Assembly: GCA_035656495.1 (NCBI GenBank)
Contig: DASRSL010000071.1
Span: forward strand, 1-34,132
Source of the DNA: Roseiarcus sp035656495
GTDB lineage: Bacteria > Pseudomonadota > Alphaproteobacteria > Rhizobiales > Beijerinckiaceae
Direction of reading: 5' to 3'
Length of the DNA stretch: 34,132 nucleotides
Position numbers and translations under genes: made by a program. Of the stretch, positions 26,022 to 32,751 are shown piece after piece (within the stretch, counting starts at the first letter, position 1; every line of letters starts with the position of its first letter). A model generated the notes under the pieces. The model had not been told where the DNA came from and searched no databases. It saw nothing but the letters and a program-made list of their open reading frames with translations.

Positions 26022-26064
26022 CGCGCGGGGTCCATCCGCGCCTCGACCGGCGCTGAAGGCCAAA
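26022..26064 (+). repeat. Imperfect direct copy of the ligJ 3' end
   Basis: This stretch matches the end of ligJ (25636-25680): both contain ATCCGCGCCTCGACCGG and, with one missing base and a few changes, CGCTGA.GGCCAA. It lies after the MFS fragment and just before the ribosome site of ligK, where the natural ligJ end would be expected if the genes had once been adjacent. Confidence 0.85.
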
Positions 26065-26083
26065 ATCCGATGAGGAGCAAGCC

Positions 26084-26767
26084 ATGACCGAGCTCGGCGT
26101 CGTCCGACGCACCATTGAGCGAGCCGACCGCGCCGCCGTCGACGCGCTCTCTTCCTTCGGCGTCGCCACCGTCCACGAGGCGATGGGCCGCGTGGGCCTC
26201 ATGAACCCTTACATGCGGCCGATCTTCGGCGGCGCCCAGGTTTCCGGCACGGCGATGACCGTGCTCCTGCATCCCGGCGACAACTGGATGATGCATGTCG
26301 CCGCCGAGCAGATCGAGCCCGGCGACGTCGTCGTCGCCGCCATCACCGCCCAATGCGCCGACGGCTATTTTGGCGACCTCTTGGCGACCAGCTTCAAGGC
26401 GCGCGGCGCGCGGGCGCTCGTCATCGACGCGGGCGTGCGCGATGTGAAAACGCTGACCGAAATGGGCTTCCCGGTGTGGAGCAAATGCATCAGCGCCAAG
26501 GGCACGGTCAAGGCGACGCTGGGCTCCGTCAACGTTCCGGTGGTCTGCGCCGGCGCGCTCGTCCATCCGGGCGACGCGATTGTCGCCGACGACGACGGTG
26601 TGGTCGTCGTGCCGGCGGCCTGGGCGGAGAAGACCGTCGCTGCGGCGCGCGCGCGAGAAGCCAACGAGGCCGACAAGCGCGCGAAGCTCGCCTCGGGCGT
26701 GCTCGGCCTCGACATGTACAAGATGCGCGAGCCGCTCGAAAAGGCCGGCCTGAAATATATCAACTGA
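26084..26767 (+). CDS. ligK: 4-carboxy-4-hydroxy-2-oxoadipate aldolase / oxaloacetate decarboxylase
   Basis: A 227-aa class II pyruvate aldolase of the RraA-like fold (HMG/CHA aldolase), cleaving 4-carboxy-4-hydroxy-2-oxoadipate to pyruvate and oxaloacetate; many members also decarboxylate oxaloacetate. The metal/substrate site is visible as GDLL (97-100) and DAGVRD with Arg119-Asp120, the pair corresponding to the catalytic Arg-Asp of the family. ATVHEAMGRVG near the N-terminus is typical. A good AGGAG site lies 7 bases before the ATG. An 11-base gap leads to ligI. Confidence 0.95.
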   Translation: MTELGVVRRTIERADRAAVDALSSFGVATVHEAMGRVGLMNPYMRPIFGGAQVSGTAMTVLLHPGDNWMMHVAAEQIEPGDVVVAAITAQCADGYFGDLLATSFKARGARALVIDAGVRDVKTLTEMGFPVWSKCISAKGTVKATLGSVNVPVVCAGALVHPGDAIVADDDGVVVVPAAWAEKTVAAARAREANEADKRAKLASGVLGLDMYKMREPLEKAGLKYIN

Positions 26768-26778
26768 GGCGCAAAGAC

Positions 26779-27726
26779 ATGACCGCAGGCGGCAGGCCCG
26801 TCACCGGGCCGTTCGAGAAGACGAAGGGCTGGCTCGACTGGTGCGACGGCCCGAGCAAGCCTGAGTTCAAGCCGCCGCCGGGCGCGATCGACTCGCATTG
26901 CCACGTCTTCGGACCCGGCGCCGAATTCCCCTATGCGCCGGAACGCAAATACACGCCATGCGACGCCGGCAAGGCCGACCTCTTCGCCCTGCGGAATCAT
27001 CTCCGCTTTTCCCGCAACGTCATCGTCCAGGCGACTTGTCACGGCGCCGACAATCGCGCGATGGTCGACGCCTGTCTTTCGAGCGGCGGCCGGGCGCGCG
27101 GCGTCGCGACCGTCCGCCGGGACGTGAGCGACGATGAGCTGAAGCGCTTGCACGACGCGGGCGTGCGCGGGGTGCGCTTCAATTTCGTCAAGCGCCTCGT
27201 CGACTTCACGCCGAAGGACGAGCTCATGGAGATCGCTAACCGGATCGCGAAGCTTGGCTGGCACGTCGTGATCTATTTCGAGGCGGCCGATCTCCCCGAG
27301 CTCTGGGACTTCTTCACTGCGCTGCCCACCACGGTCGTGGTTGACCACATGGGCCGTCCGGACGTCACGAAGCCGGTCGACGGGTCGGAGTTCGCGCTCT
27401 TCCTCAAATTCATGCGCGAGAATGCAAACATCTGGGCCAAGGTGTCGGGCGCCGAGCGTCTGTCGGTCTCGGGGCCGCCGGCGCTGAACGGCGAGCGCAA
27501 TCCCTATCGCGACTTCGTCCCCTTCGCTCGCAAGGTCGTCGAGGATTTCCCCGACCACGTGATCTGGGGGACCGATTGGCCGCATCCCAATCTCAAGAAC
27601 CACATGCCCGACGACGGGCTCCTGGTCGACATCTTGCCGCATATCGCGACGACGGCGGCGCTGCAGAAGAAGCTCCTCGTCGACAATCCGATGCGGCTCT
27701 ACTGGCCCGAGGAAAGAGGAGTCTGA
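26779..27726 (+). CDS. ligI: 2-pyrone-4,6-dicarboxylate hydrolase (lactonase)
   Basis: A 315-aa amidohydrolase of the LigI type, which opens 2-pyrone-4,6-dicarboxylate to 4-oxalomesaconate. It has the H-x-H motif DSHCHVFGP (His40, His42), VVVDHMGRPD and the conserved GTDWPHPN with the catalytic aspartate; LigI works without a bound metal, and the substrate-binding arginine/tyrosine-type residues (GVRGVRFNFVKR) are present. The ATG at 26779 is used because similarity starts there; the frame is open further upstream inside ligK. Only 3 bases separate its stop from ligA. Confidence 0.95.
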   Translation: MTAGGRPVTGPFEKTKGWLDWCDGPSKPEFKPPPGAIDSHCHVFGPGAEFPYAPERKYTPCDAGKADLFALRNHLRFSRNVIVQATCHGADNRAMVDACLSSGGRARGVATVRRDVSDDELKRLHDAGVRGVRFNFVKRLVDFTPKDELMEIANRIAKLGWHVVIYFEAADLPELWDFFTALPTTVVVDHMGRPDVTKPVDGSEFALFLKFMRENANIWAKVSGAERLSVSGPPALNGERNPYRDFVPFARKVVEDFPDHVIWGTDWPHPNLKNHMPDDGLLVDILPHIATTAALQKKLLVDNPMRLYWPEERGV

Positions 27727-27729
27727 ACG

Positions 27730-28143
27730 ATGGCTCTCGACAAGGAGTTCAAGGAGATTCCCGGCACGATCGTCTTCGACGCCGAGCAATCGCGGAAGGG
27801 ATACTGGCTGAACCAGTTCTGCATGTCGCTGATGAAGGCCGAGAACCGTGCGCGGTTCAAGGCGAACGAGCGCGCCTATCTCGACGAGTGGAAGATGAGC
27901 GAGGAGCAGAAGCAGGCGGTGCTCGACCGCGACCTCAACCGCATGATGGCGCTCGGCGGCAACATCTATTTCCTGTCGAAGATCGGCGCGACCGACGGCA
28001 AGAGCTTCCAGCAGATGGCCGGCTCGATGACAGGCATGAGCGAGCAGGACTACCGCGACATGATGGTCAAGGGCGGCCGCTCGATCGAGGGAAATCGCAG
28101 GATCGGCGAGGACGGCGACGCGCAGCGCCCGCGCAAAGACTGA
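27730..28143 (+). CDS. ligA: Protocatechuate 4,5-dioxygenase, alpha (small) subunit
   Basis: A 137-aa all-helical small subunit with the LigA signature IPGTIVFDAEQSRKGYWLNQ, then FCMSLMKAENRARFKANERA and LDRDLNRMMALGGNIYF. It caps the active site of the LigB catalytic subunit in an alpha2beta2 enzyme that cleaves protocatechuate next to its hydroxyls (extradiol). The ribosome site AGAGGAG lies in the end of ligI. A 40-base gap separates it from ligB. Confidence 0.96.
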   Translation: MALDKEFKEIPGTIVFDAEQSRKGYWLNQFCMSLMKAENRARFKANERAYLDEWKMSEEQKQAVLDRDLNRMMALGGNIYFLSKIGATDGKSFQQMAGSMTGMSEQDYRDMMVKGGRSIEGNRRIGEDGDAQRPRKD

Positions 28144-28183
28144 CGAGCTTGCGGCTTTTCACCGGCTCCAAGGACAAGAGACC

Positions 28184-29041
28184 ATGGCCCGCATCACCGC
28201 CTCCCTCTACACTTCGCACATCCCCGCCGTCGGCGCGGCCTTCGACCTCGGCAAGACCAAGGAGCCCTATTGGAAGCCGGTCTTCGCCGGATACGACTTC
28301 ACCAAGGATTGGGAGCGAGCGCACACGCCCGACGTGATCTTCCTCGTCTACAACGACCACGCCACCGCCTTCAGCCTCCAGATGATCCCCACTTTCGCGA
28401 TCATGACGGGCCCGGAATTCAGCCCGGCGGACGAAGGCTATGGCGCGCGCCCGGTGCCGCAGGTCATCGGCCATCCGGAGCTCGCCTCGCACATCGCCTC
28501 GGAGGTGATTGAGCAGGATTTCGACCTGACCATGGTCAACGAGATCGATGTCGATCACGGCCTCACCGTGCCGCTGAGCTGCGTGTTCGGGAAGGTCGAC
28601 GCATGGCCGTGCAAGATCATCCCCTTCGCGGTCAATGTCGTGCAGCACCCCGTGCCTTCGGGGGCGCGCTGCTTCGCGCTCGGCCAGGCGATCGGCAAGG
28701 CGATCGAGAGCTACCCCGAGGATCTCGACGTCCAGATCTGGGGCACCGGCGGCATGAGCCACCAGCTTCAGGGGCCGCGAGCCGGCTTGATCAACAAGGA
28801 TTGGGACAACAGCTTCCTCGACCGTCTGATCGACGACCCGAAGGGCCTCGCGAAGATGCCGAATATCGAATACGTTCGCGAGGCGGGCTCGGAAGGCATC
28901 GAGCTCGTGATGTGGCTCATTGCGCGCGGCGCGATGGCGGACGTCGGCGGCGGCCCGAAGCCGAAAGTGGCGCACCGATTTTATCATGTGCCGGCGTCCA
29001 ACACCGCGGTCGGCCACCTCATTCTGGAGAATGCGGGCTGA
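28184..29041 (+). CDS. ligB: Protocatechuate 4,5-dioxygenase, beta (catalytic) subunit
   Basis: A 285-aa class III extradiol dioxygenase subunit. The iron ligands known from Sphingobium LigB are conserved: His12 (SLYTSHIP), His59 (YNDHATAF) and Glu240 (SEGIELVMW), together with the catalytic His193 (GGMSHQLQG). It cleaves protocatechuate to 4-carboxy-2-hydroxymuconate-6-semialdehyde with O2. AAGGAC lies before the ATG. It is followed by a hairpin repeat that separates it from ligC by 175 bases. Confidence 0.97.
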   Translation: MARITASLYTSHIPAVGAAFDLGKTKEPYWKPVFAGYDFTKDWERAHTPDVIFLVYNDHATAFSLQMIPTFAIMTGPEFSPADEGYGARPVPQVIGHPELASHIASEVIEQDFDLTMVNEIDVDHGLTVPLSCVFGKVDAWPCKIIPFAVNVVQHPVPSGARCFALGQAIGKAIESYPEDLDVQIWGTGGMSHQLQGPRAGLINKDWDNSFLDRLIDDPKGLAKMPNIEYVREAGSEGIELVMWLIARGAMADVGGGPKPKVAHRFYHVPASNTAVGHLILENAG

Positions 29042-29071
29042 TGCACGAGCCTCATGCATATCGCGGGACTT

Positions 29072-29170
29072 GCCCTCACCCCGGCCCCCTCTCCCGCAAG
29101 CGGGAGAGGGGGCGAATCCCTTCTCCTGCTTGCGGGAGAAGGTGGCCGGCGTCAGCCGGCCGGATGAGGG
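29072..29170. repeat. REP-like hairpin repeat between ligB and ligC
   Basis: Three hairpins in a row: CCCCCTCTCCCGC AA GCGGGAGAGGGGG, then CTTCTCCTGC TT GCGGGAGAAG, then GGCCGGC GTCA GCCGGCC, ending in GGATGAGGG. It is the same family as 21271-21358 and 32623-32744. It occupies most of the ligB-ligC gap, within an otherwise compact operon, so it may affect how much ligC is made relative to ligAB. Confidence 0.85.
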
Positions 29171-29216
29171 CTAGCGTCGCGACCCAAGATTCTTCCGGTC
29201 CCACGAAGGAGCCCCC

Positions 29217-30176
29217 ATGACCAACGCCATCAAGGTCGCGCTGGCGGGCGCCGGCGCCTTCGGCCTCAAGCATCTCGACGCAATCAGGAACATCGACGGG
29301 GTCGAGGTGATCTCGCTCGTCGGGCATGAGCTCGACAAGACGCAGGAGGCCGCACGCAAATACGGGGTCGGCCACGCGACGACCGAGCTCGCCGAGAGCC
29401 TGCGGCTGCCCGGGCTCGACGCCGTCATTCTCGCGACGCCGACCCAGATGCACGCCGCCCAGGCGATTCAATGTCTCGAGGCCGGCAAGCACGTGCAGGT
29501 CGAGATTCCGCTCGCCGACAATTACAAGGACGCGGGAGACGTCGTCGAGACCCGGCAGCGGACCGGGCTCGTCGGCATGTGCGGCCACACCCGCCGATTC
29601 AATCCGAGCCACCAGTTCGTGCACAAGCGCGTGCTCGCGGGCGAGTTCCACATCCAGCAGATGGACGTGCAGACCTATTTCCTCCGCCGCACCAACATGA
29701 ACGCGCTCGGTGAGCCGCGCTCCTGGACCGATCACCTCCTGTGGCACCACGCGGCGCACACCGTCGACCTCTTCGTCTACCAATGCGGCTCGCCGCTTGT
29801 CAGAGCCAATGCGCTGCAGGGGCCGATTCACCCCACGCTCGGCATCGCGATGGACATGAGCATTCAGCTGAAAGCCGAGAACGGCGCCATCTGCACGCTG
29901 TCGCTGTCGTTCAACAACGACGGGCCGCTCGGCAGCTTCTTCCGCTACATCGGCGACAACGCCACCTACATCGCCCACTACGACGACCTCTTCACCGGCA
30001 GGGACGAGAAGATCGACGTCAGCCACGTCGACGTCACGATGAACGGCATCGAATTGCAGGACCGCGAGTTCTTCGCCGCCATTCGCGAAGGCCGCTATCC
30101 CAACGCCGCCTTCGAGCAGGTGATCCCCTGCTACCGCGCGCTCAACGAGCTCGATCGGCAGCTCAAGGAAGGCTGA
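29217..30176 (+). CDS. ligC: 4-carboxy-2-hydroxymuconate-6-semialdehyde dehydrogenase
   Basis: A 319-aa Gfo/Idh/MocA-fold dehydrogenase matching LigC: Rossmann motif VALAGAGAFGLKHLDAI, ATPTQMHAAQAI, VQVEIPLADN (in place of EKPLA, as in LigC), GHTRRFNPSHQF, then WTDHLLWHHAAHTVDLF and SLSFNNDGPLG. It oxidises the cyclised semialdehyde to 2-pyrone-4,6-dicarboxylate with NADP+/NAD+. AAGGAG precedes the ATG by 6 bases. It closes the lig operon. Confidence 0.96.
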   Translation: MTNAIKVALAGAGAFGLKHLDAIRNIDGVEVISLVGHELDKTQEAARKYGVGHATTELAESLRLPGLDAVILATPTQMHAAQAIQCLEAGKHVQVEIPLADNYKDAGDVVETRQRTGLVGMCGHTRRFNPSHQFVHKRVLAGEFHIQQMDVQTYFLRRTNMNALGEPRSWTDHLLWHHAAHTVDLFVYQCGSPLVRANALQGPIHPTLGIAMDMSIQLKAENGAICTLSLSFNNDGPLGSFFRYIGDNATYIAHYDDLFTGRDEKIDVSHVDVTMNGIELQDREFFAAIREGRYPNAAFEQVIPCYRALNELDRQLKEG

Positions 30177-30182
30177 CCGTTA

Positions 30183-30356
30183 AGAGTCTGTTTTCAAAAG
30201 CCCGCCACCCTCGTCCTTAGGCGCCCCGAAGGGGTCTCGAAGGACCGATCGAGGGGCGCAAGCGGTGCCGCAAGCGTCCTCTGGAGCATCCTTCGAGGCC
30301 CTTTGCTCTCGCAAAGGGCCTCAGGATGAGGTCCATGACTTTTTGAAACAGACACT
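30183..30356 (+). mobile_element. MITE-like element, 174 bp with imperfect terminal inverted repeats
   Basis: The ends AGAGTCTGTTTTCAAAAG (30183-30200) and CTTTTTGAAACAGACACT (30339-30356) are inverted repeats that match at 15 of 18 positions. Inside lie two palindromes: GTCCTTAGGCGCCCC/GGGGTCTCGAAGGAC (30213-30245) and CATCCTTCGAGGCCCTTTGC/GCAAAGGGCCTCAGGATG (30288-30328). There is no coding capacity. A right-half copy is present at 16631-16720. Target duplications are not obvious. It fills most of the 268-base gap between ligC and the CDF gene; the rest of the gap shows nothing. Confidence 0.65.
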
Positions 30357-30444
30357 AAGACAGTCGAGGCCTCGGGGTTCATGGCTTCGATCGCGTCGCC
30401 GATCGCCCAGTTTCGCCTTTAGCCACGGGGTACGTCAAAGTCCT

Positions 30445-31140
30445 CTAACAGCATTCTCGACCGGCCCACGCCTCTCGGCCCTCTTTGACCAGAAGCCAGA
30501 CAATCGCCAAAGAGGCGATGCCGTCGATCCACCACGCACCGACAGCCCACTGCGCGACGAGGCTGATGACGACGACAAACGACAGCCAGCCGCAGGTCAC
30601 CGCCTCCATTGCATCCGCTTGCAAGGCCCGGCTGCCGAGCTTCTTCGCGACGGCGATTTTCCGATAGGCGAGAATGCGCATCGACGGAATTGCGATCAAA
30701 GCGACGATCAGGCCCGGCCATGAGAAAGCTTCGCCCGTCCGCGTCGACAGGCTCCAGGCCGCCGCAACCGTCACATAGGCGGCTAACGCCAAAAGCAACG
30801 CCCCTGCGATCAGGCTGGCCGTCCTTTCGGTTTGCTCAGAAAAGCGCTCTCCGCGCCGAAGCTCGACCGTCAGTCGCCAGATCAGAACCCCGGCCGAAGC
30901 CAATTCGATGAGGCTATCGAGGCCGAAGGCCGTCAGAACGAAACTCCCGGCCGTCACCCCGGCTGCGATGGCGACGATGGCCTCGATGGTCATCCAGCTG
31001 ACCGTCAGCCATTCGAGCCGGAAAGCCTCTCGGATCAAATTTTGTCTATCGCTGGATTGCTCGAGCCGCGTTGGCAAAGCCAATGGCGGAGGCGGACAGC
31101 ATTCGTCTGTGCAAACGTTGTTCGCATCAACTCGTCTCAA
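30445..31140 (-). CDS. Compact cation diffusion facilitator-like transporter
   Basis: A 231-aa inner-membrane protein with about five to six spans, resembling short CDF-type cation transporters: LEWLTVSWMTIEAIVAIAAG (TM1), FGLDSLIELASAGVLIW (TM2, with Asp75 and Glu79), then ADAMEAVTCGW (TM5, with Asp176) and IDGIAS (Asp206). It lacks the usual C-terminal cytoplasmic domain. Cysteines cluster at both ends (Cys10, 14, 15 and the last two residues), possible metal ligands. The frame is open upstream, but TTG 31140 has AGGAGCGAGG before it and gives a normal length. It is divergent from mntH, suggesting metal export paired with import; the metal is unknown. Confidence 0.82.
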   Translation of the reverse strand: MRRVDANNVCTDECCPPPPLALPTRLEQSSDRQNLIREAFRLEWLTVSWMTIEAIVAIAAGVTAGSFVLTAFGLDSLIELASAGVLIWRLTVELRRGERFSEQTERTASLIAGALLLALAAYVTVAAAWSLSTRTGEAFSWPGLIVALIAIPSMRILAYRKIAVAKKLGSRALQADAMEAVTCGWLSFVVVISLVAQWAVGAWWIDGIASLAIVWLLVKEGREAWAGRECC

Positions 31141-31243
31141 GGACCTCGCTCCTGACTTTCCGCCGAGTATAGCGGCCAGTTGCGGACTTGGCGAGCGATC
31201 ACCAAGGAGTGAATGGCGCAAGCCGATTTTGGAACAAAGCCCC

Positions 31244-31271
31244 TTGACGCGGTTGTAGCCTAGGCTAAGTT
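31244..31271 (+). promoter_or_regulatory. Candidate mntH promoter with overlapping palindrome
   Basis: TTGACG (31244-31249) and TAAGTT (31266-31271) with a 16-base spacer make a weak sigma-70 promoter 30 bases before the mntH ATG. The perfect 12-bp palindrome TAGCCTAGGCTA (31256-31267) overlaps the -10. A metal-responsive repressor of the MntR/DtxR or Mur/Fur type is a natural candidate to bind it, but the site does not clearly match a consensus known to me. Confidence 0.45.
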
Positions 31272-31300
31272 TATCAGCAGAGGCTGCACAGAGCGCAACG

Positions 31301-32620
31301 ATGACCAACGCCACGACGAACGCCGGAGTCGGTGGGACGATGACCGAGCGGACTGTCGCCGCCATCCAGGAGAGGCTGGCGGGGCGTGGCCGCGCCTTTT
31401 CCGGCCTCCTCTTCGTCGGGCCGGCGGTGATCGCTTCGATCGCCTACATGGATCCCGGCAATTTCGCGACCAACATCCAGGCCGGCGCGCGCTACGGCTA
31501 TGCTCTCCTGTGGGTCGTCCTGGTCGCCAACGTCATCGCCATGCTGTTCCAGGGCCTGTCGGCCAAGCTCGGCATCGTGACCCGGCGCAACCTCGCCGAA
31601 ATATGCCGCGATGAGCTGCCGAAGCCGCTGGTTTACGCGCTCTGGGGCGTCAGCGAGTTCGCCGCGATGGCGACCGATCTCGCCGAGTTCATCGGCGGCG
31701 CGATCGGGCTGTCGCTGCTCCTCCATATTCCGATGGTGCTCGGCATGGCCGTCGTCGCGCTGCTGACGCTCGGCATTTTGCACTTCGAGCGGTGGGGCTT
31801 CCGGCCGGTCGAGATCATCATCGGCGCTTTGGTCGCGGCGATCGGCCTTTGCTATCTCGTCGAGCTTCTGGTCGCGCCGGTCGATTGGGGGCAGGCCGCC
31901 CGCGGCGTGGCGACGCCGATCCTGCCCGACGCCGCGGCGCTCACCCTTGCAGTCGGCATCATCGGCGCGACCGTCATGCCGCATGCGATCTTTCTGCACT
32001 CGGGCCTGACCAGCGTCCGCGGCGCGGCGCGCAATGACGGCGAGCGGCGCACGCTGCTCAATTTCTCCAATCTCGAGGTGGTCGTCGCGCTGACGGCGGC
32101 GGGGCTCGTCAACATGGTCATGGTCATGATGGCCGCGAGCGCCTTCCACGCCGGCCACAGCGACGTCGCGGAGATCGGCACGGCCTATTCGACGCTGACG
32201 CCGATCCTCGGCGCGGGCGCCGCCGCAGTGTTCCTCACTTCGCTCCTCGCCTCCGGCGTTTCCAGCTCGGCGGTCGGCACCATGGCGGGGCAGATGGTGA
32301 TGCAGGGCTTCGTCGGCTTCCGCATCCCCGTGCTGCTCAGGCGTCTCGTCACGATGATCCCGGCCTTCGTCGTCATCGCAATCGGGGTCAACGCGACCAA
32401 CGCGCTCGTCTATTCGCAGGTGGCCCTCAGCCTCGCCCTGCCGGCCCCGATGATCGCGCTGACCGTTTTCACCGGGCGGCGCGACATCATGGGCGCCTTC
32501 GTCAACTCGCGGCTGACCCAGGCCGCGGCGATCCTCGGCGCGATCGTCATCCTGGCGCTCAACGCCGTGCTGCTGCTCCAGACGTTCGGCGTGCCGCTCC
32601 CGGGCCTGCCCGCGGGATGA
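31301..32620 (+). CDS. mntH: Nramp family divalent metal (Mn2+/Fe2+) transporter
   Basis: A 439-aa proton-coupled metal importer of the inner membrane with about 11 spans. The metal-site motifs are intact: DPGN in TM1 (51-54, IAYMDPGNFATN) and MPH in TM6 (226-228, ATVMPHAIFLHS). Length and motif spacing are typical of bacterial MntH. The ATG at 31301 is used; an in-frame ATG at 31340 would remove 13 residues and fits the family start equally well. It is followed by a hairpin repeat and the convergent aminotransferase gene. Confidence 0.95.
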   Translation: MTNATTNAGVGGTMTERTVAAIQERLAGRGRAFSGLLFVGPAVIASIAYMDPGNFATNIQAGARYGYALLWVVLVANVIAMLFQGLSAKLGIVTRRNLAEICRDELPKPLVYALWGVSEFAAMATDLAEFIGGAIGLSLLLHIPMVLGMAVVALLTLGILHFERWGFRPVEIIIGALVAAIGLCYLVELLVAPVDWGQAARGVATPILPDAAALTLAVGIIGATVMPHAIFLHSGLTSVRGAARNDGERRTLLNFSNLEVVVALTAAGLVNMVMVMMAASAFHAGHSDVAEIGTAYSTLTPILGAGAAAVFLTSLLASGVSSSAVGTMAGQMVMQGFVGFRIPVLLRRLVTMIPAFVVIAIGVNATNALVYSQVALSLALPAPMIALTVFTGRRDIMGAFVNSRLTQAAAILGAIVILALNAVLLLQTFGVPLPGLPAG

Positions 32621-32622
32621 TC

Positions 32623-32744
32623 TCCCTCTCCCCGCTTGCGGGGAGAGGGCCGGGGTGAGGGGGCTGCTCAGTCTCTTCCGGAGAGGACGTCGCCCCTCAT
32701 CCGGCCCTGCGGGCCACCTTCTCCCCGCAAGCTGGGAGAGAAGG
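32623..32744. repeat. REP-like hairpin repeats between convergent mntH and aminotransferase genes
   Basis: It contains CCCTCTCCCCGC TT GCGGGGAGAGGG at the left, GGCCCTGCGGGCC in the middle, and CCTTCTCCCCGC AA GCTGGGAGAGAAGG at the right, with CCCTCATCCGG typical of these rhizobial repeats. It probably also acts as a two-way terminator for the convergent genes. It fills nearly all of the 131-base gap. Confidence 0.85.
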
Positions 32745-32751
32745 AAAAGGC

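Noticed and set aside
21271..32744. The three GGGGAGAAGG-type repeats as a CRISPR array
   Set aside because: They are far apart, palindromic, unequal in length and lack regular spacers; they are dispersed REP-like units.
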